Counted from the first letter of the stretch, positions 1 through 6,206 are shown. The stretch is DNA of 8,473 nucleotides from Candidatus Heimdallarchaeota archaeon (GCA_029882335.1 JAOUKW010000169.1:1-8473), one strand, 5' to 3'. Notes: generated from the sequence alone by a model not told the origin. Numbers and translations: made by a program.

Positions 1-90
1 GATAATTGAGCCTTCGGTCATTCTATTCAATATAGGGTGTGACCTAGTTCTTCTAGCATTAACATATAAGTAATGCTAGATTATGAACTA
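1..90. repeat. End of a dispersed repeat (copy B), cut by the window edge
   Basis: Bases 8-25 match 3679-3696 at 15 of 18 positions, and bases 41-56 match 3709-3724 at 14 of 16, in the same order and orientation. The segment between them differs by a three-base gap. Both copies then run into a stem-loop whose arms begin TCTAG and end CTAGA. The matched region ends about 130 bases from the 3' end of the tRNA gene. The other end of this copy lies outside the window, so its length is unknown. It could be a mobile-element remnant or a structured RNA; it has no open reading frame of note here. Confidence 0.6.
45..90. repeat. Long imperfect inverted repeat (stem-loop)
   Basis: The inner arms TCTAGCATTA (52-61) and TAATGCTAGA (71-80) are perfectly complementary over 10 bp around a 9-base loop. 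Past a small asymmetric internal loop, TAGTTC (45-50) pairs with GAACTA (85-90), giving 16 bp in all. A weaker second hairpin follows (TTCAGT 98-103 with ACTGAA 112-117). No long T run follows on either strand, so a simple terminator role is not obvious. It terminates the repeat copy at the left edge. Confidence 0.7.
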
Positions 91-209
91 TTGTAATTTC
101 AGTTAAAAACTACTGAATTGTAAATTGAGTCACAAATTGATGTATATACAAAAATTATCATGCCACAGTATTAATTCGATCTCTAATAAAATTAAATAGA
201 ACTAGTATT

Positions 210-219
210 TAAAAAAATA
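210..219 (-). terminator. T-run terminator of the tRNA-Thr gene
   Basis: Directly after the tRNA 3' end, the minus strand reads TTATTTTTTT, a seven-T run. This is typical of archaeal factor-independent termination at T tracts. No hairpin is needed or seen immediately before it besides the tRNA itself. Confidence 0.6.
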
Positions 220-327
220 AGCCCCAGGCGGGATTTGAACCCGCGCACTCTTGATTTCTGCGAAAACACCTTCAAAATAGGTTGTAATCATACAAGTCAA
301 GCGCTCTGGCCTCTGAGCTACTGAGGC
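220..327 (-). tRNA. tRNA-Thr(UGU) with an intron
   Basis: On the minus strand the acceptor arms GCCTCAG (321-327) and CTGGGGC (221-227) pair over 7 bp. The D stem is GCTC/GAGC, the anticodon stem is CTTGA/TCAAG (297-301 and 250-254), and the T arm is GCGGG-TTCAAAT-CCCGC. The spliced anticodon loop is CUUGUAA, giving anticodon UGU for threonine. The unpaired base after the acceptor (220) is U, as in archaeal threonine tRNAs. CCA is not encoded. Removing the 35-base intron leaves a 73-base mature tRNA. The gene stands alone, and I see no clear TATA box at the expected distance upstream. Confidence 0.95.
256..290 (-). other. tRNA-Thr intron at position 37/38
   Basis: The 35 bases between A37 and A38 of the anticodon loop do not fit the mature tRNA and sit at the canonical archaeal intron position. 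The intron can form an internal hairpin (ACC with GGT). The anticodon side (UUGU) can pair with GCAG near the intron 3' end, which would give a bulge-helix-bulge-like substrate for the splicing endonuclease. The exact junction could shift by about one base because of flanking A residues. Confidence 0.85.
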
Positions 328-520
328 ACCAAAATTTGGCATATTGGGAAAACTGACTTCTTCCGATTCAGCATAACGTCTCTTTGTTTTTTATGCTTTC
401 TTTATAGTTCCATCAAAATGAATTTTCACTGTAAAAAAATATCCATTTGATTTATTACATTTTTTAAAAGATATAATTGAGCCGAGATTTTGTCGATTTA
501 TAATTAATCAAGGTGGTTTA

Positions 521-961
521 CTATTCACTGGGCTCTGCAAATAGGGATGTCTCATGAGGTGTGGGTTCCCATAAAACACTAACAATTAACCATCTTTTTC
601 TGAATTTTCCGAGAAGAATATAATCCATGAGGAAATGTGCTTTCAACATGACAGCAGCAGTATATTTGTATCCGTCCATAAGTTTAATTGTGTAATTCCT
701 ATCCGTTTCTGCACGATCAGAATCACCTCCCTGAATTGTCTTTTCAACCATTATTTCTCTGGTAACATTTCTTCCTACAATCCAATCATTGGTGTCTTTA
801 TTATACAAGATTGCTCTTTTGATTAAATCTGGATGTAGACAGTTTCTCATTTTTTCTTCATCACCGGTAAACCATGAATCAACATAATCTTTACAAGCAG
901 CAATGATTGAATCAATATCATCTTGAGGTAAGTCAATTGAAGTATCTATTATTATTGTCAA
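521..961 (-). CDS. NTF2-like protein, putative lumazine-binding family
   Basis: This 146-residue protein has the length and shape of the NTF2/SnoaL-like alpha+beta barrel. An N-terminal helix (about 16-40) contains the family pattern YVDSWFTGDEEKM followed by LHPDL (42-46). The C-terminal sheet strands (about 89-133) contain FLMDYILLGKFRKRWLIVSVLW, the aromatic-rich pattern of the putative lumazine-binding group (Lumazine_bd_2-type). Members bind small molecules or act as simple enzymes; no catalytic residue can be assigned. It is predicted soluble, with no signal peptide. The start is a TTG (961), chosen because no ATG lies before the conserved helix and a TATA-like element sits about 26 bases upstream, suggesting a leaderless message. 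The family is fairly sure; the substrate is unknown. Confidence 0.85.
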   Translation of the reverse strand: MTIIIDTSIDLPQDDIDSIIAACKDYVDSWFTGDEEKMRNCLHPDLIKRAILYNKDTNDWIVGRNVTREIMVEKTIQGGDSDRAETDRNYTIKLMDGYKYTAAVMLKAHFLMDYILLGKFRKRWLIVSVLWEPTPHETSLFAEPSE

Positions 962-982
962 TAAGATGCACCCATTAAATTG

Positions 983-994
983 TTTTATATTATT
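983..994 (-). promoter_or_regulatory. TATA-box promoter of the NTF2-like gene
   Basis: The minus strand reads AATAATATAAAA, centred about 26-28 bases upstream of the TTG start at 961. That is the normal archaeal TATA-to-start-site distance, so transcription probably starts at or next to the start codon. Confidence 0.45.
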
Positions 995-1068
995 TTTCGA
1001 TCAGGAAATTAAATACATTTGTATCTAAGTAGAATTTATTACCTTCTATTAATGGTTTAGATTATAGA

Positions 1069-1089
1069 AATCCATTTCATTTGTGGATT
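1069..1089 (-). terminator. Weak stem-loop at the end of the ABC operon
   Basis: AATCCA (1069-1074) pairs with TGGATT (1084-1089) around a 9-base loop, overlapping the ATPase stop codon. Only a short T-rich stretch follows on the minus strand. It may help end the transporter transcript, but the evidence is slight. Confidence 0.3.
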
Positions 1090-1774
1090 ATAATAATGTG
1101 TCTGATTTGATAATACCGTCTTCTAATTCGATGATACGATTGGTTTTCTTTGCCAACCTTTCATCATGGGTGATTATGATAAATGTAGTATTAAATTCTT
1201 CATTTAAAGATTTAATTAGATTATATACAGCATCCGAGTTTATCGAGTCTAAATTCCCGGTTGGTTCATCAGCTAGAATGATTTTTGGATTGGTTATAAG
1301 TGCCCGTGCTATTGCAGTTCGTTGTTGTTGTCCACCCGATATTTCCTGTATTTTTTCTTTTGCAATATCTGTTATCCCAACAGCTTCCATAATCATTTTT
1401 GCTCGATCTTTCATTTTATCAGTAATATTATCTTTACGTATTCTTAAAGGCATAAGGATGTTTTCCCAAACGTTCCATTCTGGTAAGAGATAATGAAATT
1501 GGAAAATAAATCCTATGTTTTCATTTCTCAAACGAGATTGATGTTTGTTATTAAAGTCATTAATTTTCTTACCGTCAAGATAAATAGAACCAGATGTTGG
1601 TTTATCGAGGAGTCCCATGATATTTAGAAGTGTAGATTTTCCTGACCCCGATTGACCAATTATTGCATTTAGACTACCTTTTTCAAATTTTATTGAAATA
1701 TCTTTGAGAACCTTGACAGGTATTGATTTTCCATAATCTTTTGTAATATTTAGTAATTCAATTGTATTGCTCAT
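1088..1774 (-). CDS. ABC transporter ATPase, MacB/LolD type
   Basis: The 228-residue protein is a complete nucleotide-binding subunit that hydrolyses ATP at the cytoplasmic face to drive the partner permease. Visible motifs are Walker A GQSGSGKST (40-48), Q-loop glutamine 92 in FQFHYLLPEW, signature ISGGQQQR (145-152), Walker B ILADEPT with catalytic Glu170, D-loop NLDS (174-177) and H-loop His203. The length and the Q-loop region match the LolD/MacB subfamily, which pairs with FtsX-domain permeases. The ATG start at 1774 is supported by AGGTGA six bases upstream. It is the second gene of a two-gene operon, 10 bases after the permease. Likely roles are export of a peptide or lipid-linked substrate or mechanical action on an envelope protein; the substrate is not visible. 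Confidence 0.95.
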   Translation of the reverse strand: MSNTIELLNITKDYGKSIPVKVLKDISIKFEKGSLNAIIGQSGSGKSTLLNIMGLLDKPTSGSIYLDGKKINDFNNKHQSRLRNENIGFIFQFHYLLPEWNVWENILMPLRIRKDNITDKMKDRAKMIMEAVGITDIAKEKIQEISGGQQQRTAIARALITNPKIILADEPTGNLDSINSDAVYNLIKSLNEEFNTTFIIITHDERLAKKTNRIIELEDGIIKSDTLL

Positions 1775-1780
1775 TTTTTC

Positions 1781-1786
1781 TCACCT
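1781..1786 (-). promoter_or_regulatory. Ribosome binding site of the ATPase gene, overlapping the permease stop
   Basis: The minus strand reads TAGGTGAG: the first bases are the permease stop codon TAG (1787-1785) and AGGTGA is the Shine-Dalgarno sequence, six bases before the ATPase ATG. The overlap suggests translational coupling that keeps the two subunits in balance. Confidence 0.75.
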
Positions 1787-2942
1787 AATAATTACGAATT
1801 ATATCAATAATTTCCATTTTTGAGGAATTTTTTGCTGGGATTAAAGAAGCTATGACACTAAATAAAATTGCAGCTATTGTAGTTATGATTATGAGGTCAC
1901 CATGAAGTGTTGATTGGAATGGGACATTGGAATATCGATTGAATAATTCTACTAATATTGATCCTAAAGCCAATCCTAAAAGAGTTCCAAAAAATGAATA
2001 TAAAAGTCCTTGAAATAAAAATACTCTTGCAGACATTTGATTTGTTAATCCCATTGCTTTTAAAATTCCAATTTGCTTAGATTTTTGGATTACTGTAATG
2101 CTTAATACACTAGCAATAGCAATTACAACAGACATCAAGACAAAAAATTGAATTATGCTGGAAGATTGTTCTTGTGCATTTAATGCGGTAAGAAGTTGTG
2201 TATTTTCTTTTTTCCAGTTGGTAATCATGATATTTTGATTATTAAGGGTTAGCTCAATTTCATCAGCGATTACATCGGCTAAAAATATATCATTTACCTG
2301 AATATATATTCCATTGATTTGTGAGGAGGTGTTTAATATCTGATTTGCAATATTGAATTCACTTAATAACCAGATTGAATTTAATCCAGATACACCAAGA
2401 TCAAATATTCCTGATATTATTAAATTTGTTCCTTGTTCTTCTGAATTGGGATTTTTTTGTAAAGTGATGGTATCAGAGATATTTACTTCTAAATCAATCG
2501 CTAATTCCTTTCCAATTATTACTTCATTAATTGAGTTCGGTGGATTGCCGTAAAACCTATCTGAATCATAATAATTATAAATTTCATTACCTTTGTCTAA
2601 TTCCATTCCTCGGATAATCACATCATCTGGCGACTCTGGATTAATATTAGTGATAAATACGCGTTCTTCTAATACGGGTAGGACTACTTTCAAATCTTTA
2701 TTTTTGTTTATTACATTGAGAATATCCTCCCATCCTTCAATATACGTCTGATTTTCAATGGGAGTGATTGTAATATGTGGTGATGCGCCGATTGTAGTAT
2801 TTATTAGATTACTCTCTACACCGCGAATAATACTACCAACAAATATATTAACTGCTATACCTATAGCAAATCCGATTAAGATAAGAAGTGATTGTGATTT
2901 TTTGGAAAAAATAAACCTAAATGCGATTTTAAGAGTAAACAT
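1785..2942 (-). CDS. ABC transporter permease, FtsX/MacB type
   Basis: This 385-residue membrane protein has the standard four-helix MacB/FtsX layout. TM1 spans about 17-38, a large extracytoplasmic MacB-like domain spans about 39-262, and TM2 (263-286), TM3 (307-333) and TM4 (349-371) follow. The stretch after TM2, QIGILKAMGLTNQM (290-303), is the classic FtsX cytoplasmic coupling segment. It works with the ATPase encoded just downstream. I chose the ATG at 2942: it gives the usual N terminus (MFTLKIAFRFIFSKK), and a TATA box lies 17-28 bases upstream, implying a leaderless message. A TTG at 2957 would add five residues but would sit almost against the promoter. A dimeric exporter is the family norm; the substrate is unknown. 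Confidence 0.92.
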   Translation of the reverse strand: MFTLKIAFRFIFSKKSQSLLILIGFAIGIAVNIFVGSIIRGVESNLINTTIGASPHITITPIENQTYIEGWEDILNVINKNKDLKVVLPVLEERVFITNINPESPDDVIIRGMELDKGNEIYNYYDSDRFYGNPPNSINEVIIGKELAIDLEVNISDTITLQKNPNSEEQGTNLIISGIFDLGVSGLNSIWLLSEFNIANQILNTSSQINGIYIQVNDIFLADVIADEIELTLNNQNIMITNWKKENTQLLTALNAQEQSSSIIQFFVLMSVVIAIASVLSITVIQKSKQIGILKAMGLTNQMSARVFLFQGLLYSFFGTLLGLALGSILVELFNRYSNVPFQSTLHGDLIIITTIAAILFSVIASLIPAKNSSKMEIIDIIRNY

Positions 2943-2958
2943 GAGCTGCAACACCAAT

Positions 2959-2970
2959 AATATTTAACTT
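2959..2970 (-). promoter_or_regulatory. TATA-box promoter of the ABC transporter operon
   Basis: The minus strand reads AAGTTAAATATT here, centred about 22-24 bases before the ATG at 2942. The expected transcription start falls at or near that ATG, so the operon message is probably leaderless. The next gene inside the operon instead uses a Shine-Dalgarno site. Confidence 0.5.
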
Positions 2971-3178
2971 AATAAGTCGTTTAATAAATAATTAATGTTA
3001 AAACGGTACTAAAGACTTATTATTTGATAGCTATTCATTGGTTCTTTCAATTATTAATATTGAGATAATTTAAATTAGCCAAAATAAATAATATTTTTGA
3101 TACAAATATATTTAGTATTCAATTTCTAAAATAATTGAAATGATATTGTATATGCAAAATTATTTAAGAAAACTCCTG

Positions 3179-3186
3179 TTTAAATA
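3179..3186 (+). promoter_or_regulatory. TATA-box promoter in the 1 kb intergenic region
   Basis: TTTAAATA followed by TAATATAAC is a strong archaeal TATA box on the plus strand, in a region with no annotated plus-strand gene for the next 750 bases. Transcription would start near 3207-3212. The transcript would cover the small open frame at 3246 and could run into the structured block at 3411-3772. Confidence 0.4.
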
Positions 3187-3245
3187 TAATATAACTTTGT
3201 CTTGTTTGTAGTGGTGATGAAGAATTAATTGAGAGTCTTGGTAAG

Positions 3246-3332
3246 ATGAATTCAAGATACTGGATTGTTTTCATTATGGTATTATTTGTATGTGCTAAAT
3301 ATTATTGGAATATTGAGGGTGATTTTGGTTGA
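3246..3332 (+). CDS. Possible 28-residue membrane peptide
   Basis: An ATG frame encodes 28 residues with a hydrophobic core, YWIVFIMVLFVCAKYYW, flanked by polar ends, which looks like a single membrane helix. It lies about 35 bases after the expected start of transcription from the TATA box at 3179. There is no good Shine-Dalgarno sequence. The frame is open upstream to 3195 without another standard start. Random AT-rich sequence readily produces such short hydrophobic frames, so this is only a candidate. Confidence 0.25.
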   Translation: MNSRYWIVFIMVLFVCAKYYWNIEGDFG

Positions 3333-3458
3333 TTTTAATAATTTCACTATATAGACTGGAAATTAAATTAGTTATAGTTGAATGCTTGATGATCTTTTTT
3401 GTATTTCCAATTAGCTGTACATACTTACAGACGTTCTACCCTTTCCCTGCCTGCCTTC

Positions 3459-3497
3459 GCTAGACTTCTGTATGACATGTAGGTCATAAGATTTAGC
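3459..3497. repeat. Long stem-loop inside the repeat element
   Basis: TATGAC (3471-3476) pairs perfectly with GTCATA (3483-3488) around a 6-base loop. Beyond an internal loop, GCTAGA (3459-3464) pairs with TTTAGC (3492-3497) with one G-T pair. That gives 12 bp in total, an RNA-like structure in an otherwise geneless stretch. Confidence 0.6.
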
Positions 3498-3657
3498 AGA
3501 GACTTCATTCTGTACCTTTTTACCGCTCTCTCGTTGGTTAGATTTCATTGGAGTCGGGTTTTCCTTGTTTTTTCCATTAGTCGATCACACGCAAAGGAAT
3601 CATTGAGATTTATTTGCTGACTAACGATTTTCCGGAGGAGAATAGGACTTCTCACTG

Positions 3658-3674
3658 ATTGTTTTTGAAACAAT
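3658..3674 (+). terminator. Perfect 7-bp hairpin followed by T residues
   Basis: ATTGTTT (3658-3664) and AAACAAT (3668-3674) pair around a TTG loop, and four more T residues follow on the plus strand. It resembles an intrinsic terminator for a plus-strand transcript such as one from the TATA box at 3179, or it is an internal helix of the repeat element. Confidence 0.35.
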
Positions 3675-3718
3675 TTTTGAGCATTCGATCTTTCTACGAG
3701 GGGATGGCGACCAAGTCC

Positions 3719-3747
3719 TTCTAGTAAAGATTTATCTCTAACTAGAA
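3719..3747. repeat. Terminal stem-loop of repeat copy A
   Basis: TTCTAGT (3719-3725) pairs with ACTAGAA (3741-3747). Inside the loop AGAT (3728-3731) pairs with ATCT (3734-3737). The equivalent hairpin of copy B (52-80) has CTAGC/GCTAG instead of CTAGT/ACTAG, so one base pair has changed on both sides while pairing is kept. From 3748 to the promoter at 3917 I see no feature. Confidence 0.6.
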
Positions 3748-3916
3748 TAAGAATTATATTTGTTTTAGTGTATTAAGTACTTATCCCATTATGTAAATTA
3801 ATTATACATTTTGTAAATACACTCATCATCATGTTTATCCTTCATTGGTTGGTTTTATTGATTTTTACAGAAGTCTATAGTTTTTTGTGATAGTTGAATA
3901 TTTCAAAAGCAATACA

Positions 3917-3924
3917 CTTAAAAT
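3917..3924 (+). promoter_or_regulatory. TATA-box promoter of the TerB-like gene
   Basis: CTTAAAAT is centred about 25 bases upstream of the ATG at 3946, the normal archaeal spacing for a leaderless message. A weak GAAGGATG-like purine stretch lies 12 bases before the ATG and probably would be at the very 5' edge or absent from the transcript. Confidence 0.4.
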
Positions 3925-3945
3925 GTGAAGGATGTAGCATAATAT

Positions 3946-4281
3946 ATGCCAAATACCTATAGTTCAAAAGATATTTATGACATGCTTTTCAAAAAAGCTA
4001 TGGAAGATGATATAATTACACCTGATGAGGAAGCTATTTTACAATCAGTAATGACAGTAGGAAAAAGATATGATACATTGAAGGAAAAAGCTCTTGAAGA
4101 TGGAGTTTTGGATAACTTTGAATATAATCGACTAAATACACTAAGAGGAAAAATTTTAGAAAAATCATTTAATATAGCTGATTCTGATAATCAGATTAGT
4201 GAAGATGAAAGAGAATTACTTAATTTACTTGTTAAATTATTGCGAGATACAGGTGAATTAAACTTAAATACTGAAGATTAA
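3946..4281 (+). CDS. Small acidic helical protein, TerB-like
   Basis: The 111-residue soluble protein is predicted all-helical. Three related segments about 30 residues apart each join an acidic turn to an amphipathic helix: AMEDDIITPDEEAIL (19-32 region), ALEDGVLDNFEYNRL (49-63) and ADSDNQISEDERELL (78-92). The pattern, acidic turn then I/L then xxxE, is that of tellurite-resistance TerB-like domains, which carry metal-binding acidic turns and often act as adaptors. The turns do not fit the 12-residue EF-hand loop. It converges with the minus-strand longin-type gene, leaving one base between stop codons. The function is unknown; TerB-like is a fold-level guess. Confidence 0.8.
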   Translation: MPNTYSSKDIYDMLFKKAMEDDIITPDEEAILQSVMTVGKRYDTLKEKALEDGVLDNFEYNRLNTLRGKILEKSFNIADSDNQISEDERELLNLLVKLLRDTGELNLNTED

Positions 4282-4282
4282 A

Positions 4283-6157
4283 TTAATCTGAATTAATCAT
4301 ACTAAATCTTTCTGTAATTTCTTCAAAAACACTTTCAATCAATGGTGCAATATTATCAATTGAAAAATCATGTGTATCATTATCTTGAATAATTTTATTT
4401 ATTTCTAATCCTTTTTCTAAAAGAATACCATTGATGTAATTATAATTATTTGAATCTAAATTCCCAATGAAAAAGATAAAGGTGAATGGAGGAAAGGATT
4501 GTATTATCAATGATGAATTACCATATTTAATACCCGATAATGCTAAGGGTGAGTTGGAAAATTCAACAGAGAAAGTCAATAAAGATTCAATAAATCCTAT
4601 GAAAAGATACTCCTTATCCTTGATATTAACTTTATCCTCAACCAAATAATTAGAGTAAAATTTTAAATTTCCCTTGAGAATAAATATTCCATTAAATGTA
4701 GGTTTAGTTATAGGATCAAATTGTGATTCATTTTTTCTTAACATGGTCTTGATTATCTCAGATCTGTAATTACTGATTACTACAGCAGACACATCTGTAG
4801 ATAATGATCCCAATTTTATTGATTCACTTCTCTCAATTGATTTTTTGATTAGAGAATAATATTCTTCCAATAATGAATCTACATGAATGATAAAATCAAG
4901 CTCATTCAGATTTAAGATATTTCCTATTGAAATTGCGTGTAGTTCATTAATAACAGCAAGAGTCGTTGTAGAAGGGCTCTGATCTTTTACAAGATTTATT
5001 AGAATTTTATTTTGCTTGAAATTTTCCTCAAAATTATTGATGATCAACAGGTTTGGTGTGATCGTCTCTATGTCATAGAGAAGTGTTGATTGATCGTCAT
5101 AGTTTTCAACCTGATAGACTCTAGATGTTTCTTGATAGAGTTCAGCTAAAGCTTCTCCTTCTGGACAATAATTAAATATTATTGGTTTTATATCTGGGTC
5201 TATTGCTGATATTTTATCTTCAACAACATTCAATGAATTTGTAATTAAATCAGTTAGTCTTTTTTCTTCTTCTATTGTTATTGAGTGTCTAGAGTTGAAT
5301 TTATGTTTAAAATCCTTCATTATTTCATTAGTTAAATTATTCATCTTTTGATTAAGTTGAGAAAAGCTTTGATCTCCAGTATATTTTAAAAAATAGACAA
5401 ATTGTATTTCACCCTCATTTCGTAAGAAGATTGTTAAATTATGAAATTCAAAGGAATAAAATTGATCTTTTTCTGATAGTATTTTTTCACCAAATAGGGA
5501 AATTGCAGAAAAATAACTAGTGAGTAAAACTGGATCGATTTTTAAATTTGTATCAAAAAATAAATTAAATTTAGAAACAGTAGCATATTGAATAGCAACG
5601 CCGATGAATTTCACTCGTTTCAATAATTCATATTGTTTCTCCTCATTAATAGACAGTTTGGTTAGATTGATTGTTTCGGAATTCTCTGGTAAAATTTTCC
5701 TTAATGTATGATTGATATGGAATAATGCCTGTTGTTGAGCTAGTACGGCATGGGCTAGAATATCATTACATGGGAGTAATAGAAATCCGTGAATAATACC
5801 TCTATTTTTTAAATCAAAAACTAATTTTGTCTCAATTCGTTGTGAAATAAGTACTATTCGTGAGTTTGAATTATGGACATGTATTAATCGTGACAAACCG
5901 ACCGGATCAAAATCATCATCTGCGTCGATCACAATTATTGAAAACGATACATTTTCCATTAAACCTACGGCATTTTTAATATCATTAACCTGATAAACTG
6001 ATTCAAATTTATCGATATTTCGGATTTTGTTAGAAAACTCATCTGCTGTTTGTGATTTCCCAACTATTAAAATTAAACTCAGACCTGGGATCGAAATGGA
6101 GGAATCATCTGGGCTTAATGAAGTAAAACTGGTTTCAATTAATCTTTTCTCATCCAT
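4283..6157 (-). CDS. Tandem receiver-like and longin/roadblock-like protein
   Basis: A 624-residue soluble protein, apparently a duplicated two-domain module. A Rossmann-like receiver domain (about 27-145) has beta strands LSLILIVG and FSIIVIDAD, with Asp78 where the phosphoacceptor would be, IVLIS before an LLLP turn, but no acidic pair after strand 1 and no conserved lysine. A longin/roadblock-like domain follows (about 183-290; FFDTNLKIDPVLLTSYFSAI, then paired strands and a helix). A second receiver-like domain (about 323-440) has NLLIINN, with no phosphoacceptor. A second longin-like domain covers about 487-590. Loss of receiver catalytic residues suggests protein-binding pseudo-receivers. 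Longin/roadblock folds commonly scaffold or regulate small GTPases, especially in Asgard archaea. The ATG start has no Shine-Dalgarno site. It is separated from the upstream gene by 163 bases, so it may have its own promoter. The domain assignment is inferred from sequence pattern only. Confidence 0.82.
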   Translation of the reverse strand: MDEKRLIETSFTSLSPDDSSISIPGLSLILIVGKSQTADEFSNKIRNIDKFESVYQVNDIKNAVGLMENVSFSIIVIDADDDFDPVGLSRLIHVHNSNSRIVLISQRIETKLVFDLKNRGIIHGFLLLPCNDILAHAVLAQQQALFHINHTLRKILPENSETINLTKLSINEEKQYELLKRVKFIGVAIQYATVSKFNLFFDTNLKIDPVLLTSYFSAISLFGEKILSEKDQFYSFEFHNLTIFLRNEGEIQFVYFLKYTGDQSFSQLNQKMNNLTNEIMKDFKHKFNSRHSITIEEEKRLTDLITNSLNVVEDKISAIDPDIKPIIFNYCPEGEALAELYQETSRVYQVENYDDQSTLLYDIETITPNLLIINNFEENFKQNKILINLVKDQSPSTTTLAVINELHAISIGNILNLNELDFIIHVDSLLEEYYSLIKKSIERSESIKLGSLSTDVSAVVISNYRSEIIKTMLRKNESQFDPITKPTFNGIFILKGNLKFYSNYLVEDKVNIKDKEYLFIGFIESLLTFSVEFSNSPLALSGIKYGNSSLIIQSFPPFTFIFFIGNLDSNNYNYINGILLEKGLEINKIIQDNDTHDFSIDNIAPLIESVFEEITERFSMINSD

Positions 6158-6189
6158 TCAATCAACTAGTTGTAAATAAATTCAGTTAC

Positions 6190-6206
6190 ATTATTTTATT
6201 ATATCC
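6190..6206 (-). promoter_or_regulatory. Candidate promoter of the longin-type gene
   Basis: The minus strand here reads GATATAATAAAATAA, preceded by a purine-containing GTG. A start site about 25 bases downstream would leave a short leader before the ATG at 6157. Other AT-rich stretches in the same gap could also serve, so the choice is uncertain. Confidence 0.3.

Larger units (their letters stand above)
3415..3747. repeat. Structured, GC-richer repeat element (copy A)
   Basis: The block is bounded by stem-loops: CTGTA/TACAG at 3415-3430 and TTCTAGT/ACTAGAA at 3719-3747. Between them are a long hairpin (3459-3497) and a perfect 7-bp hairpin (3658-3674). Its right end (3679-3724 plus the terminal hairpin) is homologous to bases 8-90. 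Base composition is clearly less AT-rich than the flanks. No terminal inverted repeats link the two ends, which argues against a classical insertion sequence. Subterminal palindromes without inverted repeats recall IS200/IS605-type ends and their non-autonomous derivatives; a non-coding RNA is the other reading. Confidence 0.55.
3411..3772 (-). pseudogene. Two overlapping short open frames in the GC-richer block, possible broken mobile-element gene
   Basis: On the minus strand a frame is open from 3772 to a TGA at 3547-3545 (75 codons, no plausible start before an internal ATG at 3577). An ATGA overlap leads into a second frame of 45 codons (3548-3411). Together they cover almost exactly the GC-richer, repeat-associated block. 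The product is rich in Lys, Arg, Gln and Ser and includes NEVSAKSYDL and SSEGRQGKGR. I do not recognise a family with confidence; a fragment from a group II intron or transposable element is one possibility. The homologous stretch at 1-56 has stop codons in the equivalent frame. The block may equally be RNA with no coding role. Confidence 0.2.

Noticed and set aside
473..483. Third copy of the repeat (ATAATTGAGCC shared with bases 2-12)
   Set aside because: Similarity stops after 11 bases and no terminal hairpin follows, so it is likely chance in AT-rich sequence.
635..826. Small plus-strand open frame
   Set aside because: It is antisense within the NTF2-like gene and has no promoter or ribosome binding site.
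1083..1493. Plus-strand open frame of 136 codons
   Set aside because: It is antisense to the ABC ATPase, whose motifs are complete on the other strand.
3415..3747. RNase P RNA or SRP RNA
   Set aside because: I compared both strands with the conserved cores (GGAAAGTCC / ACAGAA with matching P4 pairing; the helix 8 GGAAGG-AGCAG motif). Partial look-alikes occur but not in the right order or pairing.
3946..4281. EF-hand calcium-binding protein
   Set aside because: The acidic turns lack the D-x-D-x-D-G spacing and the glutamate at position 12 of the loop.
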